Below, one piece after another: positions 9,522 to 20,755 of a stretch of DNA of 64,000 nt; within the stretch, counting starts at the first letter, position 1; each line of letters opens with the position of its first letter. The notes beneath the pieces are model-generated. The model was given only the letters and a program-made list of their open reading frames with translations, did no database searches and was not told where the DNA came from. The DNA comes from Bimuria novae-zelandiae CBS 107.79. Lineage: Eukaryota > Ascomycota > Dothideomycetes > Pleosporales > Didymosphaeriaceae. Where the stretch lies: positions 2,300,809-2,364,808 of the forward strand of contig ML976656.1 in assembly GCA_010015655.1 (NCBI GenBank), given 5' to 3'. Made by a program: the position numbers and the translations under genes.

Positions 9522-10892
9522 ATGCACACCTTCTTCAAGTCTCCCTTCTTCAACTTCGAGTTCATGCGACTCCTCGCCATGGCTCCCTTTGAAGGCGGCG
9601 AAATTGCAGAAATCCTTGAGGCAGTAGGCAAGATCAAGGACCTGGATCCCGAAAGCTGGTACGACGCTTGGTGCGAAGCCGGCACCAAGGCCGAGCAGAT
9701 TGCCCGAGAGGGAGAAGATTCAAGGGATCCAGTGGCTGCCCGTCGCGGCTATTTGCGCGCTGCTCGATATCTTCAATCGGCCATGTTCATGCTTAATGAG
9801 GGCCCTATCGGTTACGATAAGCGTGTGTTGCCGACCATCGAGCGCTCAATTCGCGACTTTCGGAAGGGTGTTCAGCTTCTAGATGGGCCGGTTCACTTCC
9901 TCGAAATTGAATACGAAGATGGCGTGAAACTGCCAAGCTATCTATACCTGCTACCTTTGAACAAACGTCTTCCAAGTGGCAAGACACCCATCTTTGTCAA
10001 TACCGGTGGCGGTGACTCTACGCAAGAAGAGATCTACTTCATCAATGCGTCTGTGGGCCCAAGTTTAGGTTATGCAGTTCTTACATTCGACGGCCCCGGA
10101 CAGGGAATCGTTTTACGGCGCGACAAGTTAGCGATGCGTCCTGACTGGGAAGTCGTCGTTGGGAAGGTACTTGACCATCTTTGGGACTTTGCGGCGCAGC
10201 ATCAGGATGCCAAGCTGGACCTAGACCACGTGGCTATCACCGGAGCGTCCATGGGCGGATATTATGCTTTACGTGGGGCCGTCGACCCCCGCATCACAGC
10301 ATGTATCAGCGTAGACGGGTTCTACTCCATGGAGAGTTTTGCTGAAGGCCGAGTACCAGCCTGGCTTTGGAGAGGTTTCAGGGCAGGATATATTTCGAAG
10401 TCAGTCTTCAACACCGTTGTCGGAGTCACGTCGTCGCTCAACTTTCAACCTCGCTGGGAATTCAACCACATGAAGTGGGCGCTAGGACATGATAACGAAT
10501 ACGACGTAATTCGCCGCATGCTCGATTTTTCGTTCCGTCGTCCCGACGGCTCGGAAGTCCTGCATGACGTGAAATGTCCAGTACTGGTCACCGGTGCGGG
10601 CTCGTCGTTCTATTTCAACCCGAGCACCACAACGCGTAGAATCACGGACAAGCTTGTTCATCTCAAAGCTGACGAGAAGGAGGAGTGGATCGCTACGGAT
10701 GTGGCTTTCGGTGGTCTGCAGGCTAAGATTGGGGCCTTCGGCTACTCAATGCAGCGTACTTTTGGGTGGCTTGACAAAATTTGGAAAATTGAGAGGGAGC
10801 CTCTTAGGCCTATGGTTGGCGTTCCGAGTAAAGCCGCGGGTATTAGTACCAATGGTGTTCCTGATATTGTATCTATTTTGAAGAAGCCTTGA
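9522..10892 (+). CDS. Ayg1-like alpha/beta serine hydrolase (456 aa)
   Basis: This is a single uninterrupted exon. The start is chosen because MHTFFKSPFFNFEF looks like the usual FF-x-SPxFNFE opening of this family. Residues 41-95 form the helical N-terminal cap (PESWYDAW, YLRAARYLQSAMFML). The hydrolase fold follows, with GGGDST near 162-167, DGPGQG at 190-195 (oxyanion region) and the nucleophile elbow GASMGG at 241-246, so Ser243 is the likely nucleophile. Ayg1-type enzymes hydrolyse C-C bonds of polyketides in pigment pathways, which fits a cluster with EthD proteins and an exporter. One oddity: after strand VLVTGAG (354-360), where family members usually have the catalytic Asp, this protein reads SSFYF. 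Either another acid is used or activity is lost. The substrate cannot be told from sequence. Confidence 0.8.
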   Translation: MHTFFKSPFFNFEFMRLLAMAPFEGGEIAEILEAVGKIKDLDPESWYDAWCEAGTKAEQIAREGEDSRDPVAARRGYLRAARYLQSAMFMLNEGPIGYDKRVLPTIERSIRDFRKGVQLLDGPVHFLEIEYEDGVKLPSYLYLLPLNKRLPSGKTPIFVNTGGGDSTQEEIYFINASVGPSLGYAVLTFDGPGQGIVLRRDKLAMRPDWEVVVGKVLDHLWDFAAQHQDAKLDLDHVAITGASMGGYYALRGAVDPRITACISVDGFYSMESFAEGRVPAWLWRGFRAGYISKSVFNTVVGVTSSLNFQPRWEFNHMKWALGHDNEYDVIRRMLDFSFRRPDGSEVLHDVKCPVLVTGAGSSFYFNPSTTTRRITDKLVHLKADEKEEWIATDVAFGGLQAKIGAFGYSMQRTFGWLDKIWKIEREPLRPMVGVPSKAAGISTNGVPDIVSILKKP

Positions 10893-12117
10893 AGAACGCT
10901 GAACTCGGGTCTCACTAGACTTTCATAGAAATTCAATCAAGAATGCACCATTATGGTGGCTTGTTTATGCATTTGCAATGTAATCGTTTCCCGTCATCCG
11001 GGGGAGAACATAACAATCGGCAGTGTGGAATTTTTGAGCACAGTAATGGGTACACTTTGTGCCGCAATATAAGGTCCAAAAGCTCTGATCGTTTGTGCTC
11101 GGAATGAAGTTACAGTGTTAGGGAAGAGCTAGATCCAGGATAAAATTAATCTCTTAGCTGACCGCTAGTTCGAAGAATGCATGCTAGAAGTGCTCTCTAT
11201 TTAGTGATTTTAGAGTGATACATATCCCTAGATTCAAGACTTTCCTAAAAGCAATTGAAACAATCAGAGGCCGCACTTAGCATTACGCAAGGGGGTAACT
11301 GGGGTTTATCGAGTGATTACACGCCCTATTGGAGAGCGTGGGGGCCAGCCAATGTCCACCAATACGCTCGTACAACATTCAGATTGGACAGCCGACCCAT
11401 GTTCAGTCGGCTAGTCAGCCTATGATGGTCGCCATTCGAAGGCCTTCCGTGGAACCTCGAATAGTCAGTCGAAGGTCCATGTATAGTTGATTGTCGAATG
11501 TCTTGGTCTCTTCTGTAGATCCTTTACCGCCTTTTACGCTAGGGTTGTCACCATTCCCGTCAGCTCTGATCGTCTTCGTAAACTATTCTCAATCGAATTA
11601 GCCTTTGCTACTCCGCTATGACTTCCCCACGTCCATGGTCACGCAATAAGCACCTATTGAAGGCTCGAGCCGAACCGAGCCGATCTGTGTTCCTTCCAAG
11701 GCTACGTGGCCTATCTTTGGATATGTCAATATCAAGTAGGCGATCATCGGCCCGGCAGCCCTACGGCCGATCTCCATGACTGCTGCATGCCGATGAAAGG
11801 CTATCTACAAGGAGCACCGAAAGATCGACTGCATGAACTTCGATACCATCTTCGGTTTCGGAGGCAAAGAATTTATTTCAAATATTTCGGCGATGTTATT
11901 TAACATCGGACATGGAGCGGCGCATCATTAAAGCGTTGCGCATAGATCGGCAAGAACGGCCGGCGAAAACGTAATCCTAAATCAAACCATTACGCCAGCG
12001 AGCGTACATATTAGGCTGCCGACATTCACGCTATCGACTTTACGCACTGAACGACATTTGAACTTAGCGTGATTGTCACGCCATCGTCTTACAATCACAC
12101 GTCATTCACTTTGCACC
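10893..12117. other. intergenic with TCGAA motif cluster
   Basis: This is a unique region of 1.2 kb without a credible coding frame. At 11435-11498 the pentamer TCGAA occurs four times in about 64 bp, once within a TTCGAA palindrome. These could be binding sites for a zinc-cluster regulator of the flanking genes, but this is inference only. The promoter of EthD gene 2 lies at the 3' end of the region. Confidence 0.35.
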
Positions 12118-15100
12118 ATGTCCACCCGTCCAGAAAGGCTTCTCCGGTTGTCGATTGCACATCATAAGAAGCCAAATATCTCCGATGAGGCTTTTCACCG
12201 CTGGGCAACCGAGGAACATTGTGTTCGAGCAGCGGCAATGCATACCAAGCATGGTGTGCGGACTTTTGACATGGTATGTAAGTGCATTTTCAGGAACACT
12301 ACCTATGGAGCTCTCGAGAGTCGTCGAACGCGTTGGGTACGCCCAGCGCGTGCAGTGGTCCGTATTACGGACGGTGAGACCTAGTTACGGTTACGTTACG
12401 TTTGTTAGCAACTACGGTACGGACGCTACGGCAGGGAGACCTCTACAGTACTAGTAGTAAGCTATAGTAATTAAATTAGGCCTCTACGGTGTAAATATAG
12501 TCTAAAATATTATATAAATTTCCTAATTAGGAAGGAGGCGTAAATTAAGCTTTTAAAATAAAATTATTTAGAGCTCTTTTATTATTATTAACTACTAAAG
12601 GTCCTTCCTCCTTGCTTTATATATATAAAGTAAGATTTTTAAGGTAACTTAAGATAATGTCTCTCCGTAGCTAGTTCTTTTAGAGCTAGTAAGCTTTAAT
12701 TACTACTAGTAATAATAAATTACGATTACACGTAACTATGCGTTTAATAAATAAGAAATACTACTTATAGTTATAAGACGTCGCTAGTATAGAAAGGTAA
12801 TTTATTGCTATTTTATAGAGTGTAAGATACCTTATTTAACTAATTTTTACCTACTAATAGTGTAGGTTATTAAGTAACTATAAAAGACGCTTATTATAGC
12901 TAGCAAGCTATAAGTCTTTAAGGAGACTATTATAATAGTCCTTTAGCTAAGAGCTTTATTTTTACTATTTATATTGCTTCGTGGTAGTAAGAAGCATAAG
13001 ATCTACCTATATTATACGTTATTAGTAAGCGCTTAATTTATACGCTTTTAAAAGCTTATGCATAGGGTTAATATCTAGGACCTTATTATTATTTAGTAAT
13101 TATTTTAAAGCTAAGTAGCTAGTAAAGGCGACTTCGAGCGACTTTCTGGCCTTTTAGAGCTACTATAGGTGATAAGACTAGTGTGTTTGGAACTAGCAGA
13201 GGCGCAGGCGTAGGTGTAGAGCTGTCGCTACGCAGTAGAGCGATGGCTTAGGGTTAATTACTAGCCGTATAAAGTATGTAACGAGCTTCTCTATGGCAAA
13301 GGAGACGCTGTTTTGTAGGTATCGCGATTGCCTATAGTGCTCGTACAAAGGCACGTTGTCCTTTAAGACCTCGTAGATTTCTTATAGATTAAACACTGTT
13401 TGCTAAAGACTACTAAATCTAGAGCTACTAGTGTTACCTTTAAGAGACTTATAGTTCTTGTAGAATAACTATAAAGTATTATAAATAATAAAGACTTTGT
13501 CCTAGTTATTATCTAATAGTCTATTAATATATAGATTATAATTACTATTAAGTGGAGCGTTAGGGTCGTTACGTAGGTATTTTATATAGAGTTAAATTAC
13601 TTTTTAGAGCTTTAGGTAATGTAGTAATATAGCGTATATGCTATGCCACTAGATCCTGTTATCCTTTATTAAATTAAGTGTAGAAAAATTATAGAGCTTA
13701 TCCTTATTAAGAGCTTGCTATTATAAGCTTATAAAAAGGCGTTAACGTTTATAAGATGCGTAAATAAAATTAATAAAATTATATAGCTTACTAATAACAC
13801 CTTTTTTTTAAATATAAAATATTATTTTAAGGACGACGCGCGCAAAAGATTAAGTTTAAATTTACTTATACCTTTACTATATATAAGAGCCTTTATAATA
13901 AGATTTATTATATAGCTAGCGCACTAAATTTAGTGCTATAGTTTAATATAGAGCTCTTTATTAGCTAGGTTATTAATACTAGTAAGGAATGTTGCATTAT
14001 TATTTACTATATTATTAGTAACAAAATAGTAAATTTTCTAGGCAAAGTTATACTCTTAAGTAACTTAATAGATAATAGAGGCTTGCGTAGCGCCTGTATA
14101 GTTATAAAAAAGAGCGTAGAAGGTAATAAGTACGTCGCGTTATTTATAAAGAGAGTCTAGAGATATGTAGGTTAGTAATACGGGATTTAGTATTCTTTTA
14201 TAAAAGTTTATTAAGTCTACTTAACGCTGGCTGACTAAAGTTTAGCTAGCTTAATAAAAATTATTAACTTACTAATAAAGTAAGTAATAACTTTAAGAAA
14301 GTCTATATTATTTAATAATATTTAGATATTAAAGCTTATATTTATTTTACTTTATGCCACGCGTAGTAGCGTCTTTACTACTTTCTTTCTCTTCTCTAGC
14401 GCCTTTTTCACGTACGTAGAAAGTGTATTATAGCTATTTAGTAGCCCACGTAGCAAGTTAATTTAATTTTATATTAGTAAGCCTTTATTACCTGCTAACG
14501 TCGCTACCGCAAAGCTTATATTATAGAGGATTACTTAGTTAATATATAACTTTAAAAGCTCTACTTCTTACTATAGTAAATAAGGAATAGTTAAATAAGC
14601 GCCTACTACTTTCTTAAATAAATCTAATAACTTACTAGTAGCTAGCGGCATTAAGCCTTTATTTAGGTTAATATTATGTACCTTTTACAGGTGTTTAGTA
14701 ATATAAGCTACGCTAGAGTTAATGTCCTAGAGGCATGTGGACGTTCTACTTCAGTGGCACTTCTTATATAAAAAGAACACTTTTTTACTAATACTATTAT
14801 CCTGTAGGTAAATAAGATCTGCGCTATATCGCTAGATAAATACTACTTTTTAGCTACCTATTAACTTTAACTTATATAAAATATAGTAACTAAGCTACGC
14901 ACCCACGAGCTTTATCCTACTATATTAGATATTATTTTAATTAATATTTATCTTCTTGCTAGAATTGCGGGTAGCTAGATACTTATAGAAAGCTTATACA
15001 AATAGTAATAATAAGTATAAGGAGCTAGCTAATACTAAAGCGCTATAAGTAGTAGAGGTATAATAGTATATTAGTATTAATAGCTAAGAGGTCTCTTGCG

Positions 15101-15966
15101 TTAACTAGGACGCTTGTATACTTTATAAGTTAATTTTTTATAAGCTTATTATAATAGCGATAGTAATAAAGGTTAACAAGCTAATAAGATTTGTATAGGA
15201 AACAGGATAGAGAAAAAGTTAGGAGTTAAGACTCTATATTTACATAATGTAGGTATATCCTACGCCTAAAGCAGTCTAGATCTGCTATATCTAACGCTTA
15301 AATACTTAACTCACGCCTCCTTCCTAATTAGGAAACCGTAGAGCCATACTATAGCCTAAAAAGCTACTACGGATGGTTGCAACTACGGTGAAAGTCCATT
15401 ACCATGCGGACGGCCGAAAAACGCCTTCGAGCAATACCGTAGTCACCGTACTACGGACTACTGCACGCGCTGGGTACGCCAACCGCCAATCGTCTTGTGT
15501 GCTGCATATGCGGGTGAGATTATGGTGGGCCGAGCAGAGCAGCCTCATCTCGTATCCTCATCCCGTTTGGATCATGGTACAGAACCTCCTTGTGTTACTT
15601 ATGGATATAAAGTCTGAAGAAGTCAGCTGACATGCTCATGATCTTCAGTTATTCAGTCTCAAGTCGGCTCGCGATCAGGTTCAAGAGCTAAATGAACGAC
15701 TTGGAGGAGGCAAATGGACCGTGGACAATCACGACGTGGTTGTCGAATTTTACGTGCGAGACTTGGCGGCCGTGGAAGGCATCATCAACGACCCCGACTT
15801 TCAGAAACTACAATCTGAAGAAGCGCCATGGATAGACGCGGAGCGAGTCACGATTGGAGCAAGCTTAGGATGGGTTGAGGTTTATGTAGAGCAGGGCAAG
15901 GTTGTCAACATATTGAAGGATGAGAAGCCTGCCTACGGAGAGCTGGTCCTAAGCGTGGGTGTCTAA
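12118..15966 (+). CDS. EthD-domain protein 2, coding exons intact, intron carries a hAT element
   Basis: Exon 1 is 12118-12273 (52 residues, MSTRPERLLRL...VRTFDM) and exon 2 is 15649-15966 (105 residues plus TAA), joined in phase 0 to a 157-residue protein. The donor is GTATGTAAG at 12274. The acceptor TCTTCAG ends at 15648 and has a CTGAC branch-point candidate about 20 bp upstream. The intron is 3375 bp, of which 3137 bp are a hAT insertion plus its duplicated target; without it the intron would be 238 bp. The reading frame has no stop. Exon 2 shows EFYVRDLAAV and LGWVEVYVEQG, matching EthD gene 1 at the same relative place. It probably has the same accessory role in polyketide-type metabolism. 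Whether such a long AT-rich intron still splices is open. Confidence 0.7.
12344..15472. mobile_element. hAT DNA transposon, RIP-degraded, inside EthD2 intron
   Basis: The element begins CAGCGCGTGCAGTGGTCCG and ends with the inverted match CGGACTACTGCACGCGCTG. It is flanked by a perfect 8-bp direct repeat GGTACGCC at 12336-12343 and 15473-15480. An 8-bp duplication and CAG-type ends are diagnostic of hAT. A second inverted block, CCTAATTAGGAAGGAGGCG, lies near 12520 and 15320. The interior is very AT-rich. Confidence 0.9.
12560..15300 (-). pseudogene. hAT transposase remnant
   Basis: On the minus strand, 13400-13180 reads as the mid-part of a fungal hAT transposase, with blocks VPLYEHYRQSRYLQ, SFAIEKLVTYF and KPSLYCVATALH. 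The rest of the interior is too mutated to follow by eye: stops occur every few codons, almost all TAG or TAA. The outer limits given are approximate. It is not functional. Confidence 0.6.
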
Positions 15967-15995
15967 ATTCGTTTAATTCGCCTATGACTGCCCTA

Positions 15996-18108
15996 ACGTG
16001 TCCGTGCGCGTGATGAGCCACTTCGCGTGATGGGCCACCAACACCAAAACATCTCTACGAGAAACGAGGCTGTAGAGCTACACACAGTAGCTATTATTAC
16101 GAGATTTCTTTATAGAAGTACTATATTAATACTTGCAATTAACCTATACTATTTATATTTACTTAGAAGCTTAACGTTGCGACCGCGCCGCGTGGTCTTA
16201 GGTGGAGCTACTAATACGGCACCTAAGGCTTCCTTAGTAGCTACAGCGTCAACCACACGTTTCTGGCGCTTATTACTTTGTGTAGGTGGCTGCGAGGCTT
16301 TTCTCTTACCCTTCTAGGTAGATTGTAGAGCTTTTGCTACGTCACGAGCCTCTTTCTAGCGAGCGCGCTCTGCTGCCTTCTCAGCCCTCTCCTTCTCCCT
16401 AGCTACCTTGGCGGCCTCCCGCCCCACACGCTTCTCCTCTGTAATTTTCTCCTTATACAGCTTAGCTGCCTTCCTTAACTTAGCTGTCTCTGCTTTTCGA
16501 AGCTTTTGCTCCTTTTCCTCTTGCTCCTTCACAGACTAGCGTACACGAGCCTCCCTGACCTTCCTCGGTGACCAGAGGACTGCTCCCCCATGGTACTCTT
16601 AACGTTGCTAAAGGTCAAGACGCTTGCCCTTCTTCTTATGCTTCTTCTTAACTAGTAGTGCCTCCTTAAGCCCGTTAATCTCGTGGTGAAGTAGCTTATT
16701 TTAAACTAAGATATAGTGAAGTGAGCGGCTGAGCTTTTGCGCGTCTTTACTAGCCTGATTCTCTACTGCAGCTCGTACGAGGCGATCTAATTTACGCCAG
16801 TCAGATCCACTGAGTACTGACGTAGAGCTCTCTCGTGATTCCTGCTCATCTTGGGTGGTTTTGGCAAATCTTTTGAGTATAACCTCTGGGTTGAAAGGTG
16901 ATATGCTAGTAGCCTCAAAAGACTTAAGAATCGTCTCCTCCTAAAGGGAGCTTGCCCAGGCCTTCCAGAAGAGAGGGAAGAAGTTTCCTTTTTTAATTAG
17001 GATTAGGCCTTAGCTCTTTTAGAGGTAGGTCGTGAGCTTAGCAGAGTAGGCTAATAAGAGAGGCTTAAAGAGCACCACATTAAGTGGCTAAAGCGTATAC
17101 GTCGAGTGAGGAGGAAGTATAGCTAGGAGGATCCTATTCCTGTCGCAATAGTCAATAAAATCCATAGTAACATGAGATCCATGGCCGTCAAGGATAAGAA
17201 GTCGGTAGGATCATCGAGCTTTTGCCTTAGTGTAGCGATCAAACACCTGCTTAAGCCAGGCAAGGCCGATATCGTTGTTTGTCTAGCCTGAGGGTGAAGA
17301 GGAGACGTGTACGCTATGCTTTCCTGCCTCGATATCCTTAACCTAGCTTGATTGGATGTCCTTGTTGGTAGACTAGTAGATAAGGCTTGGCGATAAGGCT
17401 GATCCATCAGCGCACACGCATGCTAGGAGGGTAATCCATTCGCAAGAGCCATCTTGTAGAGATGCTCTAACCTCCTTCTTCTCCCACATACGTCTGCTGA
17501 ACACTCGTTTCGATCGGCCAATGATACCGATAAGGAAGCCTTTCTCATCCATATTGTACGTGTGACGAGGCTCAATACCATATTCCTTAATTTTATCACC
17601 TAGGATATTAAAATACAGGCTGTATTTATCCCCTAAGTCGGCTTAGTGGCGATTACTGTCCATACTAGTTGCCCATCGCGAGGTAAGATAGATGCTGTGC
17701 CAATTAATAAAGCGCGTAACCCAGCTCTCGCTCACTAGCTCCTTAGCTATTGTCGACGCGAAATTTCGTATTATCTCTCTTATAGGTGGTAGGTGACGTG
17801 CTATAAGTCCTTCTATATATTTAATAAGCTCTGCCTCTTGTTGTGGAGCAAGCTTTTATTAGTTAATAATCTTTAATGCGTATAGCTATGTTGTAGCATA
17901 GTGCCTTCGCATCAAAGTTGAGCGAGAAACACTATACTTTTTAGCTACTTTTTAGTACGAAAACTATTCGCTAGGGCTTAGCGATATTAGATCTGCAAGC
18001 GCGTCGTTAATTAGAGCCATAATGGTAGAGTTATAAGGTTGTGAAGTTTGAGTGTTTTGGCGTGGGTGGCCTATCACGCGAAGTGGCTCATCACGCGCAC
18101 GGGCATGT
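15996..18108 (-). mobile_element. pogo/Tigger-like DNA transposon, copy A2 (complete)
   Basis: This is the complete counterpart of copy A1, 2113 bp. Its ends are inverted repeats of about 55 bp: the left starts ACGTGTCCGTGCGCGTGATG and the right is the reverse complement with two mismatches. Each end has two tandem CGCGTGATG(A/G)GCCA motifs followed by CCAACACCAAAAC. The target TA is duplicated at 15994-15995 and 18109-18110. It landed 28 bp beyond the stop codon of EthD gene 2. Confidence 0.9.
16155..18020 (-). pseudogene. DDE_1 (pogo-type) transposase remnant, copy A2
   Basis: The minus-strand frame starts at the ATG at 18020 with a helix-turn-helix of the CENP-B/Psq type (VAKKYSVSRSTLMRRHY) and runs to about 16155. 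The catalytic LLILDGHGSH block near 17185 keeps Asp-Gly-His, unlike copy A1. Many TAG/TAA stops elsewhere inactivate it. The C-terminal third is lysine-rich, and its QNELLHHE-like coiled-coil start (mutated here) corresponds to that of element E. Confidence 0.75.
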
Positions 18109-18110
18109 TA

Positions 18111-18720
18111 TTTGTCGGACGGAGGAACGTTAGAAGGCAAACGGCCGTAATCCACAGGAACACCAATCCTAGGAGCATTCTACTGCGTTTGATAGATATA
18201 TTCACGCATTGATCGAGATTCACCTGTAGCTTCAGTAACAATCACTTGTGCGTATAGTGCCAATCTTATGCGTTTGCAGGTGCGTGGGGGCCGTGCGCGT
18301 CTACCACGTCGTATCGCCCGTGTTGCCCCTCATCAACACCGAATTTCCTCGTCATATCCTCATCGTTGAGGCTGAGTTTGAATGAGGTCGGGAATAAAGC
18401 GAGGCTACCGTGAGTGCGGAAACGATGCCGTACTGTTACTAATGGTCCGTAGATGTGCAGTCGGCGAGCCTACCTTGGTGGTGAAAAGAGACTGCATGTG
18501 TCTCGGCAGATGCGAGAATAGATGAAATAGGAAGCTCCGACGCGTACCCCGCTCGTATGTGGACTTCGGTACCTCCAACCATGAGTGAGCATTAGGGCCT
18601 GAATATGCACCTCGGTCTATTAAGATAAACCCTCGCACTGAGGTCAACCTTGAAATGCAGATCTAGGACTCCGAGTATAATGGGAAATAGTATAGAATAG
18701 CGAATCATAACTCGACACAC
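18111..18720. other. unique sequence with a possible gene relic
   Basis: This GC-normal, non-repetitive stretch once joined directly to the EthD2 3' region. On the minus strand a segment ending at the TAA at 18266-18268 reads FGVDEGQHGRYDVVDAHGP and looks protein-like. A second minus frame is open at 18405-18647. I cannot assign either to a family, and no complete gene model with start and splice sites is evident. Confidence 0.3.
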
Positions 18721-18969
18721 ATGCATCGGATTACATGGTACTCAACCGTTGCTGCTTTCACAAAGACTCAAAGCTGGAGGAGAAAGGAAACAAGAAGGCC
18801 GCGTGTACAAGTAGAGTCCCCAACCTGCACGGCGCCTACCCTCCCAGTGTCGCAGCTACCCCTCCAGTGCAGCAACTGCTATCTCCAGTGCAGCAACTGC
18901 TCTCTATCGCTGTTGTAACGGTGTCTAGACCACGGCAGAAACCACCATCGTCACAGTTCCCTAGGTAGT

Positions 18970-20755
18970 AGCCTTTATAGTAAGAACTAAAGCCAGGAAC
19001 GTAGGCAAGTATAAAGGGGATCTAATTAATAAAGTAATAATAAAGAGATTACTTATAAAAGGCGTTAAAATTTACTAATTATAATTACTACCTCCTTCTA
19101 TATTTAACACAAACCTCAACGAACACCTAATAGGAGAATTATTTAAAGAAGTATAACAATCGCACCTAGATAGTTATAAAATTATAAAATTATAAGTAGA
19201 AGTACTATATAAGACCGTAAAGGCAACGGGACAATAGATTCTAGATTATATATAGGCGTATATATATAAGTTTAATAAATATTACTAATTTATTAAGTGC
19301 AAAGCACGACTAGTAGTTAGAAAAGACTAATAGCGTAATATTACCTCCTAGGACACCTATATAGTAATACTAGCAGAACGTTCCTTTTAGCTGCTTATAG
19401 CTATTATAGCTAAATATAATCTTAAACTAATATAATATAACGTTATTAACGCGTTTGTGTACGCATCACTAGATAAAGAAGTATATATATAAATGCTATA
19501 AGGGTATGGAAAAACTAGCACTATCTTAAAAGTTTAAAAAGTCTTATATAGATTGTAAATTTTACTATTACTCTAGCAGAAGGAATTTATAGCAACGCTT
19601 ACTTAACTTAGGTTTTAGATTATACCCTATAAGTCTTGCTATATAATTAAGGACAGAATTACTATTTTCTTTTATATAGACGACATTATTCTTGCGTACT
19701 ATAAATCTAAAACCTATAAAGCGTAGTAAGCTGTAGAGCAATTTAAAAAGAAGTACTTAATAATAGGTAGAAAAAGCCTATAATAGTTCCTAAGAATTAA
19801 AGTAATTAGAGATTATTAAAAATAACTTATTTAACTCTTCTAGGCTTTATACTGCGATAAAATTAGCTACCTAATTAATAACTAAATAATCTAGCATAAT
19901 ACTCTAATAGCAATAAAGAAGCTTAAGCTAAGAAAAGGACTAGCTTTACTTTTAGAAATTAATAAGTATTAACGCAAGGTTAGATTACTATTATATATAG
20001 CTATTAGCATGCGACTAGATATTACCATTATAACCTTTTAACTAGCTAGATTTCTTGCGAACCTAGGACTAGAGCATTACTATACTACTAACTAAGTCTT
20101 ATTATATCTTAACAACACGAAGTAGGTAATACTCTAACTTAGTAAAAAGTAATTCCTTGTAAGTAGCTAGTGACGCCTTATTCGCTAATTATACACTAGA
20201 CTATAAGAACTTATAAAAATATGCTATAAAGCTATTTAATAGACTTATTATATAGCGAGCTAGCAAATAGGATACTATTATAATATTAACTATAAAAGCT
20301 AAACTCTTGTTACTTTTATAAGTAGCTAAAGAAGCTATCTTTACGTCTTAATTAATTAAAAAGCTAAGGGTTTAACTACCTAGTCTAATAATTATAATTA
20401 AATGCGACAACTAGCAGACTAATAGACTGGTAATCTAAGAAGTTTCTAAGCTATAAACTAAGCTAGGGCATGTGGATATCCACAACCACTGGCTCCAACA
20501 GGAAGTCATGGACGGTAGAATTAATATAAAGTATACACGATCTAAAGATATAATTATAGATAGCTTTATAAAGGCACTCCTAGTAAACAAGTAGCTAGCC
20601 TTTTTAGACTACTTAGGACTAGTAGAGATAAGAGATTAAAAGATAGTATATAAAATACCTCTAGAAAAGATTTAAAATTAACTAAATAACCTCTTTTTTA
20701 TATAACCTTAATATATGTAGCTTAAATTAATAGATTGCTCTAAGCTAAAGGGGTG
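18970..20755 (+). pseudogene. copia-0 polyprotein remnant (RT and RNase H)
   Basis: This frame is broken by TAG/TAA. The reverse-transcriptase catalytic block FFYIDDIILAYYKS is at about 19669-19708. The RNase H region follows, with a mutated CDNQQT-type motif near 20403 and the conserved copia end LGHVDIHNHW near 20465, then a DGRI.YTRSKD block. Order and motifs fit Ty1/copia. It is not functional. Confidence 0.7.

Noticed and set aside
11386..12060. Possible degenerate transposon upstream of EthD2
   Set aside because: I could not find terminal repeats, target duplications or protein motifs to support it.
12155..12454. 99-codon frame at EthD2
   Set aside because: It is out of frame with the conserved MSTRPERLLRL start and runs into the hAT element.
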